This document shows positions 25,973 to 33,934 of a DNA stretch of 52,029 nt, piece by piece. Position 1 is the stretch's first letter, and each line of letters starts with the position of its first letter. Both the position numbers and the translations under genes were made by a program. Under the pieces are notes generated by a model, which was given only the letters and a program-made list of their open reading frames with translations, was not told the DNA's origin and did not search any database. Source of the DNA: Bacteroidaceae bacterium (GTDB taxonomy: Bacteria; Bacteroidota; Bacteroidia; Bacteroidales; Bacteroidaceae); assembly GCA_017935785.1 (NCBI GenBank), contig JAGBGU010000060.1, forward strand, positions 1 to 52,029, written 5' to 3'.

Positions 25973-28618
25973 TTACTTTCGTTTGCAGGCAAAGCGGTAC
26001 GTTCCCGACTGCAGTTCCATACGGTTTTCTCCGCCGGCAGTCCAGCCGAAGGGCAACTGGAGAGTGGCTGTGCAGTTGGGCGGAACAGTTACCTCGTAAT
26101 TGACTTTCTTCCCCTTGGTTGTCCACCCAGACACTATCTGGCCGTACGGCGAGGTATGGCTTGCCGTAAAGGTTTCCAGGCCATCAGGGAAATAGGGTTT
26201 CAGACGGATATGCTTGAAGCCTGGCTTTTCGCTGTCTGGATAAATGCCGGCCAAACCTTTGTAGAACCAGGCGCCGATCTCGCCGAACATCATGTGATTG
26301 TCCGAAATGTCGCGTGTGGCATCCAGTTTCCAGTTTTCAAGCAGCGTGGTGGCTCCGTTCACCACCCACCATCCCCATGAAGGGTAGGTATCCTGCACGG
26401 CCACCTTATAGGCAGTTTCTGTATAGCCGTTTTCACAAAGGGCATTGAGCAAAGCCTTGCAACCCAGTACGCCCACATCCAAATGATGTCCAGAGGCGAT
26501 GACTTTCTCATTAAGATTATGCGCCACCTTTGCCTTGAACTCGTCGGGCACTATACCCCAATAGAGGGGCACGCTCAATTCGGTTTGGGTTCCGCTGGCA
26601 TAGATTCCCTTCTGAGCATCCAAATACTTGTCGTTTATGGCCTTGCGGATATCGGCGGCCAGACGGCTGTATTTCTCATAATCCTCGGCATACCCGAACA
26701 TTTTGGCTGCACGGGCCAGAATCTGTGTGTCCGCATAATAATAGACGCTGGAGGTCAGTTCCTTATTGGAGCCCACCGTTACCGGCACCCAATCGCCACG
26801 TCCCCAGGTGGTAAGATGCCCGCGGCTGATGCGTCCCACATAGTCTACATAGCGTTTGATGTGTGGATAACAGCGGCGAAGAGCCTCATCATCGCCATAG
26901 AACAGATACAGATTCCAAGGAATGATGGCGATGGTACTGGTCCAGTCCAGTCCGTTATCTGTGCCATAACCCCATCCACAGGTGGGGATAATGTCGGGCA
27001 GCACACCGTTGGGCTGTTGCTCGTCGCGATGATCCGCCATCCACTTTTCGTACACGGTAATGCCGTCAAAATTATACAAGGCAGCCTCTATGGCCAGATG
27101 GCCGTCGCCTGTCCAACCGTTCTTCTCGCGCTGGGGACAGTCGGTAGGATAACCCATCAGATTGGACAGATAGGCTTGGTTAGACGCTGCCATAAGCCCC
27201 TCAATCAGTTTGTTGGACGACCGGATCTCGCCCACCTGCGGCACATCGCTGTGCACAAAGCAGGCCACCATGCTCTCCTTGTCTATCTCAACGGGAGCCG
27301 AGGCCTCTACCTGGGCATAACGGAAGCCTTTGTAATTGAAACGTGCCATAAACTCGTCCTCGCCTCCGCTCAGGGTAAGCACGTCAGTCTGGAAGGGGTC
27401 TGTTTCCTTATCTCCCCTGTAATATACATCTATGTTAGACTGGTCCAGACGGCCGTCCTTGCCCAAACGTTCTCCATGACGCACCTTCACAACAGTGCCC
27501 TTTGCTCCTTTCAGACGGAAACGGGTTACACCTGCCATATTGTATCCGAAATCATACAGATAGGCATTATCAGACAACTGCGCAAACTTAACGGCCGGAT
27601 ATTCCCGACAGGCTCGGATGGGGCGCATCTGCTGCGATGTGACTTGCGCTGAGGGGGCTTGTCTCAGCCTTACACCGCCCCACTTGCTGTCATCATATCC
27701 GGGCTTGTCCCAGCCCTCCATCTGCATGGAGAAATCATAGAACTCACCGGTATAGATGTTATTCTTTCTCCAGGCACCGCCGTCCGTGGTACGCCATCCG
27801 TAATCCGTACAGACGGTTTCCTCTGAACCGTCCTCGTATGTCAGATGAAGATCCATACAGAATGCGGGACGGTTACGCCAGGGGGCCGTCTCGAAATTCC
27901 ATACGGCCAGGGGCTGGTGGTTATACCATCCGTTACCCAGCACAATGCCCACCACATTCTCGTTCTGCTTTATGGCTGAGGTTACATCATAGGTAACATA
28001 CATATTACGGCGGTCAAAGCGGGTGTAAACAGGGTCGAGCATGGTATCGCCCAAACGCCGGCCATTGAGATGGAGCTGATACAATCCTGCCACAGCCACA
28101 TAGATACGGGCTGAGCGCACAGGCTTGTCCACCGAGAATTTCTTCCGGAAATAAGGGGCAGGCTGGTGCTTACAGTCGTAATGGTCACTAATCCAGTTGC
28201 CCTGCCATGCATCCACGCCCATTTTTCCTGTCTCGAAATACGCCACATCCGACAATGCTTTCCGCCCGGTTTCATCCGTAACCGCCACCTGCCAGTAATA
28301 TCGTGTACGAGGTTTGAGGGGAATACCGGCATACCGGGCAGAGATGAGGTCCGACGCCATCAAGCCCGTATCCCACGCATCACCCTGACCGGCCACTACG
28401 CGCGCCGAGTCTGTACCCACTACCAGACGGCAAGACTGCTGACGCGCGCCCTTGCGGCCGGAAAGCATATGCCATGCCAGTCGTGGCGAAGGGGTGTCCA
28501 CACCCAACGGACTTTCAAGATGCTCTGTTTTCAACCCGACAACCTGTAATTCCTGTGCTGTCACAGTTTGTCCCATACAAACCGCCAACGCCAATGCATA
28601 TTTCAGTATTTTCATCAT
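25973..28618 (-). CDS. Alpha-L-rhamnosidase, GH78 family, secreted
   Basis: An 881-residue protein from ATG 28618. A signal peptide (MMKILKYALALAVCMGQTVTAQ) targets it outside the cytoplasm. The N-terminal Bac_rhamnosid modules (LKTEHLESPLGVDTPSPRLAW, RYYWQVAVTD, YFRKKFSVDKPVRSARIYVAVAG...) are followed by the (alpha/alpha)6 catalytic barrel with GYPTDCPQREKNGWTGDGH, which holds the general-acid glutamate, and WGWWVVNGATTLLENW. GH78 enzymes remove terminal L-rhamnose from plant or bacterial glycans by inversion. No SusC/SusD pair or regulator is adjacent, so the substrate is unknown. It sits alone at the edge of the accessory island. Confidence 0.92.
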   Translation of the reverse strand: MMKILKYALALAVCMGQTVTAQELQVVGLKTEHLESPLGVDTPSPRLAWHMLSGRKGARQQSCRLVVGTDSARVVAGQGDAWDTGLMASDLISARYAGIPLKPRTRYYWQVAVTDETGRKALSDVAYFETGKMGVDAWQGNWISDHYDCKHQPAPYFRKKFSVDKPVRSARIYVAVAGLYQLHLNGRRLGDTMLDPVYTRFDRRNMYVTYDVTSAIKQNENVVGIVLGNGWYNHQPLAVWNFETAPWRNRPAFCMDLHLTYEDGSEETVCTDYGWRTTDGGAWRKNNIYTGEFYDFSMQMEGWDKPGYDDSKWGGVRLRQAPSAQVTSQQMRPIRACREYPAVKFAQLSDNAYLYDFGYNMAGVTRFRLKGAKGTVVKVRHGERLGKDGRLDQSNIDVYYRGDKETDPFQTDVLTLSGGEDEFMARFNYKGFRYAQVEASAPVEIDKESMVACFVHSDVPQVGEIRSSNKLIEGLMAASNQAYLSNLMGYPTDCPQREKNGWTGDGHLAIEAALYNFDGITVYEKWMADHRDEQQPNGVLPDIIPTCGWGYGTDNGLDWTSTIAIIPWNLYLFYGDDEALRRCYPHIKRYVDYVGRISRGHLTTWGRGDWVPVTVGSNKELTSSVYYYADTQILARAAKMFGYAEDYEKYSRLAADIRKAINDKYLDAQKGIYASGTQTELSVPLYWGIVPDEFKAKVAHNLNEKVIASGHHLDVGVLGCKALLNALCENGYTETAYKVAVQDTYPSWGWWVVNGATTLLENWKLDATRDISDNHMMFGEIGAWFYKGLAGIYPDSEKPGFKHIRLKPYFPDGLETFTASHTSPYGQIVSGWTTKGKKVNYEVTVPPNCTATLQLPFGWTAGGENRMELQSGTYRFACKRK

Positions 28619-28651
28619 GTTGTTTGTTCTTTGATTGTTAGTATATACGTG

Positions 28652-28659
28652 CAAATTTA
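28652..28659 (-). promoter_or_regulatory. -7 box of the rhamnosidase gene
   Basis: TAAATTTG on the minus strand, about 33 nt before the start codon. No good -33 TTTG is seen at 19-21 bp. The divergent strand also carries TAAATTTG at 28694-28701, upstream of the PIN module, so the two promoters are back to back. Confidence 0.45.
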
Positions 28660-28734
28660 CATAAAAACCAGCTTATATGTCGCAGTTTTTATATAAATTT
28701 GTCGTTGAAAACAAGAAATATAAGCATTTCCCCT

Positions 28735-29037
28735 ATGGACAAGACTTATAAGACACCAACAACAGAGATTCCCAATGCCGGCGAACCTATAGCTACTTAC
28801 GGGCAGGCAACTAAAGTAAACCGTACAGTCTTCAACGAAGCGCAGATAGAACTTCTTAATGTGATGGCCACCATCCAGAACGATGATGAACTGATGGCGC
28901 TCAAGCATGCCATCAGCGAATTCTTTGCACGTCGCGCCGATGAAGAGATGGAGCGTTTGTGGCAGTCTGGAGAATGGGATGAGCAGACGCTGCACAACCT
29001 TCAGAACACCCATTTTAGAACACCTTACAAGCAATGA
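28735..29037 (+). CDS. Antitoxin partner of PIN-domain toxin
   Basis: A 100-residue acidic protein from ATG 28735. The C-terminal part (ELMALKHAISEFFARRADEEMERLWQSGEWDEQTLHNL) resembles the C-terminal segment of small antitoxins paired with COG1569-type PIN proteins. The stop codon overlaps the start of the PIN gene (ATGA at 29034-29037), so both are translated from one message. A -7 box lies at 28694-28701. DNA-binding fold not recognised. Confidence 0.72.
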   Translation: MDKTYKTPTTEIPNAGEPIATYGQATKVNRTVFNEAQIELLNVMATIQNDDELMALKHAISEFFARRADEEMERLWQSGEWDEQTLHNLQNTHFRTPYKQ

Positions 29038-29450
29038 GTCGTCAGATTGTACTTGACACAAACTGTCTGGTGCAGATGATTTCGCTGCACAGTCCTTATC
29101 GCCCGGTATGGCAAGCTTTTCGCGATGGGCGCTACACCCTATGTGTAAGCAATGACATACTGACTGAATATAATGAGATTCTGGAGCGAGTTGCCAACGC
29201 GGCTGTGGCACACAACATTGTGAATGCCATTGCCCGTAGTCCATACACACGGATGATAGATCCTCAATACCGATTCGGGCTTATAGAACAAGACCCTGAT
29301 GACAACAAATTTGTGGACTGCGCTATCATTGCTGGCGCCGACTACATAGTCAGCGAAGACGCACATTTCCGCATATTGGCAGATATTCCTTTCCCAAGCG
29401 TTGCAGTCATTCGCTTGGATGAATTTATAAAAGATCTGGACTTGGGGTAA
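29034..29450 (+). CDS. PIN-domain RNase toxin (COG1569 type)
   Basis: A 138-residue PIN protein. The conserved acidic residues for metal binding are visible: D8 in IVLDTN, the glutamates of TEYNEILE, and the aspartates of DNKFVDCAII and YIVSEDAHF. PIN toxins cleave RNA when freed from their antitoxin. The ATGA overlap with the upstream gene supports a type II toxin-antitoxin module; target RNA unknown. Confidence 0.85.
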   Translation: MSRQIVLDTNCLVQMISLHSPYRPVWQAFRDGRYTLCVSNDILTEYNEILERVANAAVAHNIVNAIARSPYTRMIDPQYRFGLIEQDPDDNKFVDCAIIAGADYIVSEDAHFRILADIPFPSVAVIRLDEFIKDLDLG

Positions 29451-29569
29451 GAGATCCCCGTCATTGGCCACGATGCATTACACAACCTTTTCTATACAAA
29501 AAAGAATCAAGAAACGGGAATTTCCACTTTTATTTTACAGAAAAACCACATATTTATATAATAATGTAG

Positions 29570-29577
29570 TAATTTTG
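29570..29577 (+). promoter_or_regulatory. -7 box of the peptide-maturation-like cluster
   Basis: TAATTTTG is an exact -7 consensus, 25 nt before the pqqD-like start codon. No convincing -33 box. The next four genes overlap or nearly abut, so this promoter likely serves all five. Confidence 0.5.
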
Positions 29578-29602
29578 CAGAAAATTTCAATAATCAAGTT
29601 TT

Positions 29603-29872
29603 ATGAAGATAGATTCAAGATTTAAAGTACGTTCCGTTGCCGGAGAATATATTGTAGTGGATCAGGGTAAGGACCAGGTAAACATGACGCAAATCATTTC
29701 ACTGAACCGCACGGCATACGCCCTGTGGAACGCTCTTGCCGGAAAAGACTTTACCGCACAGGAGGCTGTTTCATTCCTGGTATCGCAGTACGGCATATCG
29801 GAAGAACAGGCTTCTGCCGATGCCGAAAAGTTCTTCCAGAGCATGCGCCAGTGCAATATTCTGCATGATTAG
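29603..29872 (+). CDS. PqqD-family peptide-binding protein
   Basis: An 89-residue winged-helix protein with typical PqqD/RRE features: VVDQGKDQVNMTQIISLNRTAYALWNAL (residues 18-45), where LNRTAYALW matches the family's LNxTAxxIWxLL, followed by FTAQEAVSFLVSQYGIS and a closing helix DAEKFFQSMRQCNIL. PqqD-like domains bind the leader of ribosomal peptides (RiPPs) and deliver them to modifying enzymes; in lasso-peptide clusters the equivalent is protein B1. First gene of a five-gene cluster; its stop overlaps the ABC exporter start by 8 bp. Confidence 0.85.
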   Translation: MKIDSRFKVRSVAGEYIVVDQGKDQVNMTQIISLNRTAYALWNALAGKDFTAQEAVSFLVSQYGISEEQASADAEKFFQSMRQCNILHD

Positions 29873-31505
29873 GCGGATTCTTTCGCTGCTTTCTCCCCAG
29901 GAGAAACGCCACAGCATAAAGGTGGTGGCAACCGTTTTCCTCCGGGCCATATTGGACTATGCCGGAGTGGCTGCCCTTATACCCATTCTACTTATGGTAA
30001 TGGGCGACAGCCCCGACCGCTGGAGAATCATGTACCTGTGCTGCGGTGTGTTGTTTTTTGTATTGTGCAAGAACGGACTGGCCTATCTGCTCACCCGTTA
30101 CCAAAGCAAATACCTGCTGGGCATAAACAAACGGCTCAGCCAGGCTATGTTTTGCCGTTATTATGAACGCGGACTGCTCTTCCTTAAAAGTAAAAGCACC
30201 GTACAACTGGGCTATGAGGTAAACTTTATCTGTTACATGTTCAGTCTGAGCGTGCTGGCTCCCCTACTCCGCATTTGCAGCGAATCCATGCTGCTGGCGC
30301 TCATCATTGTCACGCTGCTGGCATTCTCTCCCTTGGCCGGGCTTTTGCTATGCCTGGTGCTGCTGCCCCTGCTTTTCATTTATGCCCGTGCCGTCAAAGG
30401 CCGCATGACACAATACGGTAAGGAGGAACTGGAAGCGCGCCGCCAGCAGTCGCGCCTTGTGGTGGAAGCCTTCCGGGGCTACAGCGAGCTGGAGATAAAC
30501 CAAGCCTTCCATTCCTCGCTGGACACATTTCAGCAGGGGCTGGACAAGATTACGTCATGCCGCTTACGGTATGAGCGCCTGCAGTTTCTGCCCATGCTCA
30601 TCTCCGAGGCTTCCATCGTTATCGGGATAATGCTCCTTCTCATGGTAACAAAGGGCGATTTGCGCGTAGTAAGCGGAGTGTTTGCCGTAGCGGCCTACCG
30701 CATGATTCCAGCCGCCCGCCTGCTACTGGCCTCATGGACATCGTTACAAAACGCGGCACATGCCATCCAAACCGTTGAAGAGGGCATCACCGGAGGAGGA
30801 AAGACAGAAGAATCTCCCATAACAGAAATCTGTTTCAAGAATGAAATAGAAGTAAGGAATCTATCGTTCTCGTTCCCCGACGGCGACACGGTCATCCGCA
30901 ACTTTTCGCTCACCATTCCGCGCGGACAATGTCTGGGCATACAGGGCACAAGCGGTTCCGGAAAGACTACGCTTTTTCATCTGCTACTGGGCTTCTTCCC
31001 CCCCACCGGCGGAGAAATCTGCATAGACGGCACACCGCTCACCACACAGAACAGAGCCTCTTGGCACAAACTGGTTGGATATGTACCGCAGGACATCTTC
31101 ATCATTCACGGTTCGCTGGCCGAAAACATAGCACTCGGGCAGCCCCACATTGACCGTGAAAAGATTCTAAGAGTGCTAAAACAGGTCCATCTTGACGAAT
31201 GGCTTTCCACGCTCCCTGAAGGCATTGACACTCCGCTGGGCGAATATGGAAGCCGGCTCTCCGGCGGACAAAAGCAACGCATAGGCATAGCACGCGCCTT
31301 ATATAAGGAGGCCGAGGTACTTTTCTTTGACGAAGCCACCTCTGCCCTGGACAATGCCACTGAAAGCGAAATCACCTCTGCCCTGGAGGAACTATCCGCC
31401 CAACTGCACGGAATCACACTCATCATTATCGCCCACCGCGACTCATCATTGCGTTTCTGCGATAAAATAATCAACATAGAAAATTACTGTTCTTCATCCC
31501 TATGA
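29865..31505 (+). CDS. ABC exporter with fused membrane and ATPase domains
   Basis: A 546-residue type-I exporter half-transporter. The six-helix membrane domain covers about residues 1-310. The ATPase domain has Walker A GTSGSGKTT (about 365-373), the Q-loop region GYVPQD, signature LSGGQKQR, Walker B VLFFDEATSALD and the H-loop in IIIAHRD. No C39 peptidase domain is present at the N-terminus, so any leader must be cut by another enzyme. ATG 29865 is chosen because it matches the start of the membrane domain and overlaps pqqD by 8 bp. It would export the product of the cluster; cargo unknown. Confidence 0.9.
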   Translation: MIRRILSLLSPQEKRHSIKVVATVFLRAILDYAGVAALIPILLMVMGDSPDRWRIMYLCCGVLFFVLCKNGLAYLLTRYQSKYLLGINKRLSQAMFCRYYERGLLFLKSKSTVQLGYEVNFICYMFSLSVLAPLLRICSESMLLALIIVTLLAFSPLAGLLLCLVLLPLLFIYARAVKGRMTQYGKEELEARRQQSRLVVEAFRGYSELEINQAFHSSLDTFQQGLDKITSCRLRYERLQFLPMLISEASIVIGIMLLLMVTKGDLRVVSGVFAVAAYRMIPAARLLLASWTSLQNAAHAIQTVEEGITGGGKTEESPITEICFKNEIEVRNLSFSFPDGDTVIRNFSLTIPRGQCLGIQGTSGSGKTTLFHLLLGFFPPTGGEICIDGTPLTTQNRASWHKLVGYVPQDIFIIHGSLAENIALGQPHIDREKILRVLKQVHLDEWLSTLPEGIDTPLGEYGSRLSGGQKQRIGIARALYKEAEVLFFDEATSALDNATESEITSALEELSAQLHGITLIIIAHRDSSLRFCDKIINIENYCSSSL

Positions 31506-32362
31506 AACAAATACATCTTTCCATTGCAGACCATCTCATTGCCCTCGCCGGTGATGACTTGCTGCATACGCTCTCTCTGCTGGACGGTTTCCAACCCTTC
31601 ATCGTACCCCAAACAGAGAACGCCCCATTGGCGCTAATAACCTCAGACTGCCCCCATGAGGCACCCGATTTCACACAAAAGCTCTATCATAACGAAATAG
31701 ACGGATATACACACGACTTCGGACGTTACCAGGAGGGTTACCTTTACGAAAGCATAACTCCCGAGGGCTATGTATTCAGACAATGGATGCCCCTGAATGC
31801 GTCCACAGTCTACATGAGCGGTTGCATGGTGCCGCGCATCGTGCGTTTCGCCCTTTGGATGGCATACGGATGGGCTACAAACCCGATTGACACCATTGCC
31901 ATACATACCAGCTGCATTGTATGGGAGAACAAGTGTGTAATCTTCCTTGGCGAAAGCGGTACAGGAAAAAGTACGCACACCAGACTGTGGAGAGAGAATA
32001 TAGAAGGTGCCCATCTGCTCAACGACGACAGCCCCATCCTACGCGTTGTCGACGGAAAAGTATGGATGTACGGAAGCCCCTGGAGCGGCAAAACGCCATG
32101 CTACCGCAACGAACGCTTCCAATTGGCAGGATGTGTGCGTCTTTCCCAGGCACCGTACAACAAGATACGCCGTCTGAACACTCTTCAGGCCTACGGAGCG
32201 CTGCATCCCTCGTGCCCGCCTGATTTTGCCTACGATGACACACTCTACGACCACATCAGCCATACGCTGGGACTGGTGCTTGAACAGACTCCGGTCTTCC
32301 ATCTGGAATGTCTGCCCGATGCCGAGGCGGCGCAACTTTCATTCAACACCCTTTTTAAATAG
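31502..32362 (+). CDS. HprK-like kinase of peptide-biosynthesis clusters
   Basis: A 286-residue protein related to HPr kinase and PEP carboxykinase. P-loop GESGTGKST at 150-158 (VIFLGESGTGKSTHTRLW), acidic LLNDDSP at 172-178, and GSPWSGKT at 191-198. True HprK has an N-terminal regulatory domain and acts on HPr; this shorter type occurs in RiPP clusters, for example the lasso peptide paeninodin, where it phosphorylates the peptide. That role here is inference from the neighbours. The ATG overlaps the ABC exporter stop (ATGA, 31502-31505). Confidence 0.8.
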   Translation: MKQIHLSIADHLIALAGDDLLHTLSLLDGFQPFIVPQTENAPLALITSDCPHEAPDFTQKLYHNEIDGYTHDFGRYQEGYLYESITPEGYVFRQWMPLNASTVYMSGCMVPRIVRFALWMAYGWATNPIDTIAIHTSCIVWENKCVIFLGESGTGKSTHTRLWRENIEGAHLLNDDSPILRVVDGKVWMYGSPWSGKTPCYRNERFQLAGCVRLSQAPYNKIRRLNTLQAYGALHPSCPPDFAYDDTLYDHISHTLGLVLEQTPVFHLECLPDAEAAQLSFNTLFK

Positions 32363-32370
32363 TTCAGGCT

Positions 32371-32835
32371 GTGCAGAAGGAAATTCGCCTTGTGAGCAAC
32401 AATTATTTCGCCCAGGCTGCCGCACGGCTTGCCTCCGGCACAGCCGTGCGACTTTCAGTAATGGGCAACAGCATGCTTCCCTTCATCCTTGGCGGGAAGG
32501 ACCAGATTACGCTGGTACCATACAGCGGCCAGGACCTACCCTTGGGCATTGCCGCCCTGTACCAGTGGGAAGACAAGTACATGATCCACCGCCTGGTAAA
32601 GAAAGACGCCAGCCATTACCACTTTCTTGGCGACGGCAACATCTGTCGCCTGGAAATTATCAAAAGAGACCAGGTGTTGGGCATTCTGCAGACCATCCAT
32701 CACGCCAATGGCAAAGACACGGATGCTACCTCGGCCCACTGGCTCCGAATGGGCATGATTTGGTATCACATCCGCCCCATCCGCCGCTATCTGCTGTTTA
32801 TCTTCCGCAAACTTTTCCTCCATAACGAGAAATGA
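32371..32835 (+). CDS. S24/S26-family peptidase with Ser-His dyad
   Basis: Encodes 154 residues with GTG as start (32371), 8 bp after the kinase gene. GNSMLPFI (32-39) holds the nucleophile S34. MIHRLVKK (71-78) holds H73 and GDGN (87-90) follows. This matches signal-peptidase-like proteins of the SipW/archaeal type that use Ser-His rather than Ser-Lys. There is no N-terminal membrane anchor; the C-terminus (RRYLLFIFRKLFL) may associate with the membrane. A processing role on the cluster's peptide is plausible but unproven. It overlaps the next gene by ATGA. Confidence 0.78.
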   Translation: MQKEIRLVSNNYFAQAAARLASGTAVRLSVMGNSMLPFILGGKDQITLVPYSGQDLPLGIAALYQWEDKYMIHRLVKKDASHYHFLGDGNICRLEIIKRDQVLGILQTIHHANGKDTDATSAHWLRMGMIWYHIRPIRRYLLFIFRKLFLHNEK

Positions 32836-33686
32836 AAAATCCGGCGATGTATCTTGCACGGTCCGTAAGGAAGCTGATTCGTGAAAACTTTCTGCAGAAA
32901 CGGATAGACTGGACACAGGCAGAGGGTATCGCCATGGATATCGTGTTGCCCCATAGCAGCATCAAGAATCAGGGGCGCACCACACACTGCTGGGCCTATT
33001 CCATGTGTTCCATGATTGAATCGGAGCTGCTGGCTTCTGATACCGTATGCCATTTGAACCCGCTCTATTTTGCCGCCCACAAACGCTATCCGAACAGACG
33101 GGGCGGTCTTGCGCAAACCTTTCTGGACACCTACAAACGGATTACAGAAGAAAACGGCACCACAGAAGAATGGATAAAGCCATTGCCGACCGGCAAAATG
33201 CCTAATGCCGAGAATTACATGGTTCTGACCAGTTTTGCACATTCTCCCTATTACAGGAATACAGTCCTCAATGTGCCGGACAACTACGAGCGCTTCCCCT
33301 CCTACAATATCCCTCTGGATAAAATGACTGAAGCCGTGAAGCATTCGTTAAGAAACGGACACACCTGTGTATGGGAAGGCGACATTCACGGAGCCGGCTA
33401 TTCACACAAAAAAGGCGCGGCACTTACATTCATGCCTTCGTTCCGTTATAACGCCTTTATGCGTTCGCTTGCCTATTTCTTTAAATTCCTGAAAGATGAC
33501 CACATGATGCACATTGTGGGCATGGGGCACAATGCAAAAGGCCAATGCTTCTTCCTTATCAAGAATTCCATTGGCGAAACTGGTCTTCATAAAGGATACA
33601 TCTATATGTCAGAAGACTATTTCCGCACAAATACCCTGAGTCTTACGGTCAGAACAGACATCTGCAGAAGTCTTTTCCGCATATAG
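32832..33686 (+). CDS. C1B (bleomycin-hydrolase-like) cysteine peptidase
   Basis: A 284-residue papain-fold protein. NQGRTTHCWAYS (46-57) holds the oxyanion Q47 and nucleophile C53; HMMHIVGMG (224-232) holds H227; FLIKNSIGE (241-249) holds N245, matching the ENSWGE motif. All four catalytic positions of C1 peptidases are therefore kept. No signal peptide, so it acts in the cytoplasm. In lasso clusters a transglutaminase-fold cysteine protease (B2) removes the leader; this gene occupies the same logical place in the cluster. It follows the S24/S26 gene with an ATGA overlap. Confidence 0.8.
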   Translation: MKNPAMYLARSVRKLIRENFLQKRIDWTQAEGIAMDIVLPHSSIKNQGRTTHCWAYSMCSMIESELLASDTVCHLNPLYFAAHKRYPNRRGGLAQTFLDTYKRITEENGTTEEWIKPLPTGKMPNAENYMVLTSFAHSPYYRNTVLNVPDNYERFPSYNIPLDKMTEAVKHSLRNGHTCVWEGDIHGAGYSHKKGAALTFMPSFRYNAFMRSLAYFFKFLKDDHMMHIVGMGHNAKGQCFFLIKNSIGETGLHKGYIYMSEDYFRTNTLSLTVRTDICRSLFRI

Positions 33687-33718
33687 CCTGTCCCAGACTT
33701 ATTCTTCCGGAGGCTCCT

Positions 33719-33896
33719 CTCCCGAGTCGGGAAGCCGTTTTTCTCCCCTGGAAATGCCCTCCCGAGACAGGAAACCGTTTTTTGGCCTCAGAAAATGACT
33801 TCCCGCACCGGGAAACCGTTTTTTAACGTCAAAAAATGCCTTCCCGATACGGGAAAGCATTTTTTGGCTTCAGGAACGGTCGTCCCGACTCGGGAA
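33719..33896. repeat. Phased palindrome array C: hairpins alternating with T-tracts
   Basis: Five copies of TCCCG-n3-CGGGA (one arm mismatch in copy 2), centres at 33726, 33766, 33807, 33848 and 33889, a 40-41-bp period. Copies 1-4 are followed by a CGTTTTTT- or CATTTTTT-like tract, so each resembles an intrinsic terminator. Between copies 3 and 4 a second palindrome, TTTTTT-n6-AAAAAA (33819-33836), is centred at 33827.5, exactly halfway, so symmetric elements recur every 20.5 bp. The n3 loops all differ. The array fills the gap between the convergent C1 peptidase and thrC genes. Confidence 0.8.
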
Positions 33897-33911
33897 GAGC
33901 CCTAAACGTAC

Positions 33912-33931
33912 CTCTGCCACTTCCGGCAGAG
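33912..33931 (-). terminator. Hairpin after thrC
   Basis: CTCTGCC (33912-33918) and GGCAGAG (33925-33931) form a 7-bp stem, 3 bp after the thrC stop on the minus strand. It is not followed by a strong T-run; the palindrome array behind it may help termination. Confidence 0.45.
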
Positions 33932-33934
33932 TGC

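Noticed and set aside
29473..29625. A 50-codon frame (MHYTTFSIQKRIKK...) before the pqqD-like gene as a precursor peptide.
   Set aside because: It spans the -7 box, overlaps the pqqD-like start and has no RBS or leader-core pattern.
29603..33686. Standard lasso-peptide cluster.
   Set aside because: There is no asparagine-synthetase-like cyclase, no B2 transglutaminase-fold protease and no precursor ORF; only part of the logic is shared.
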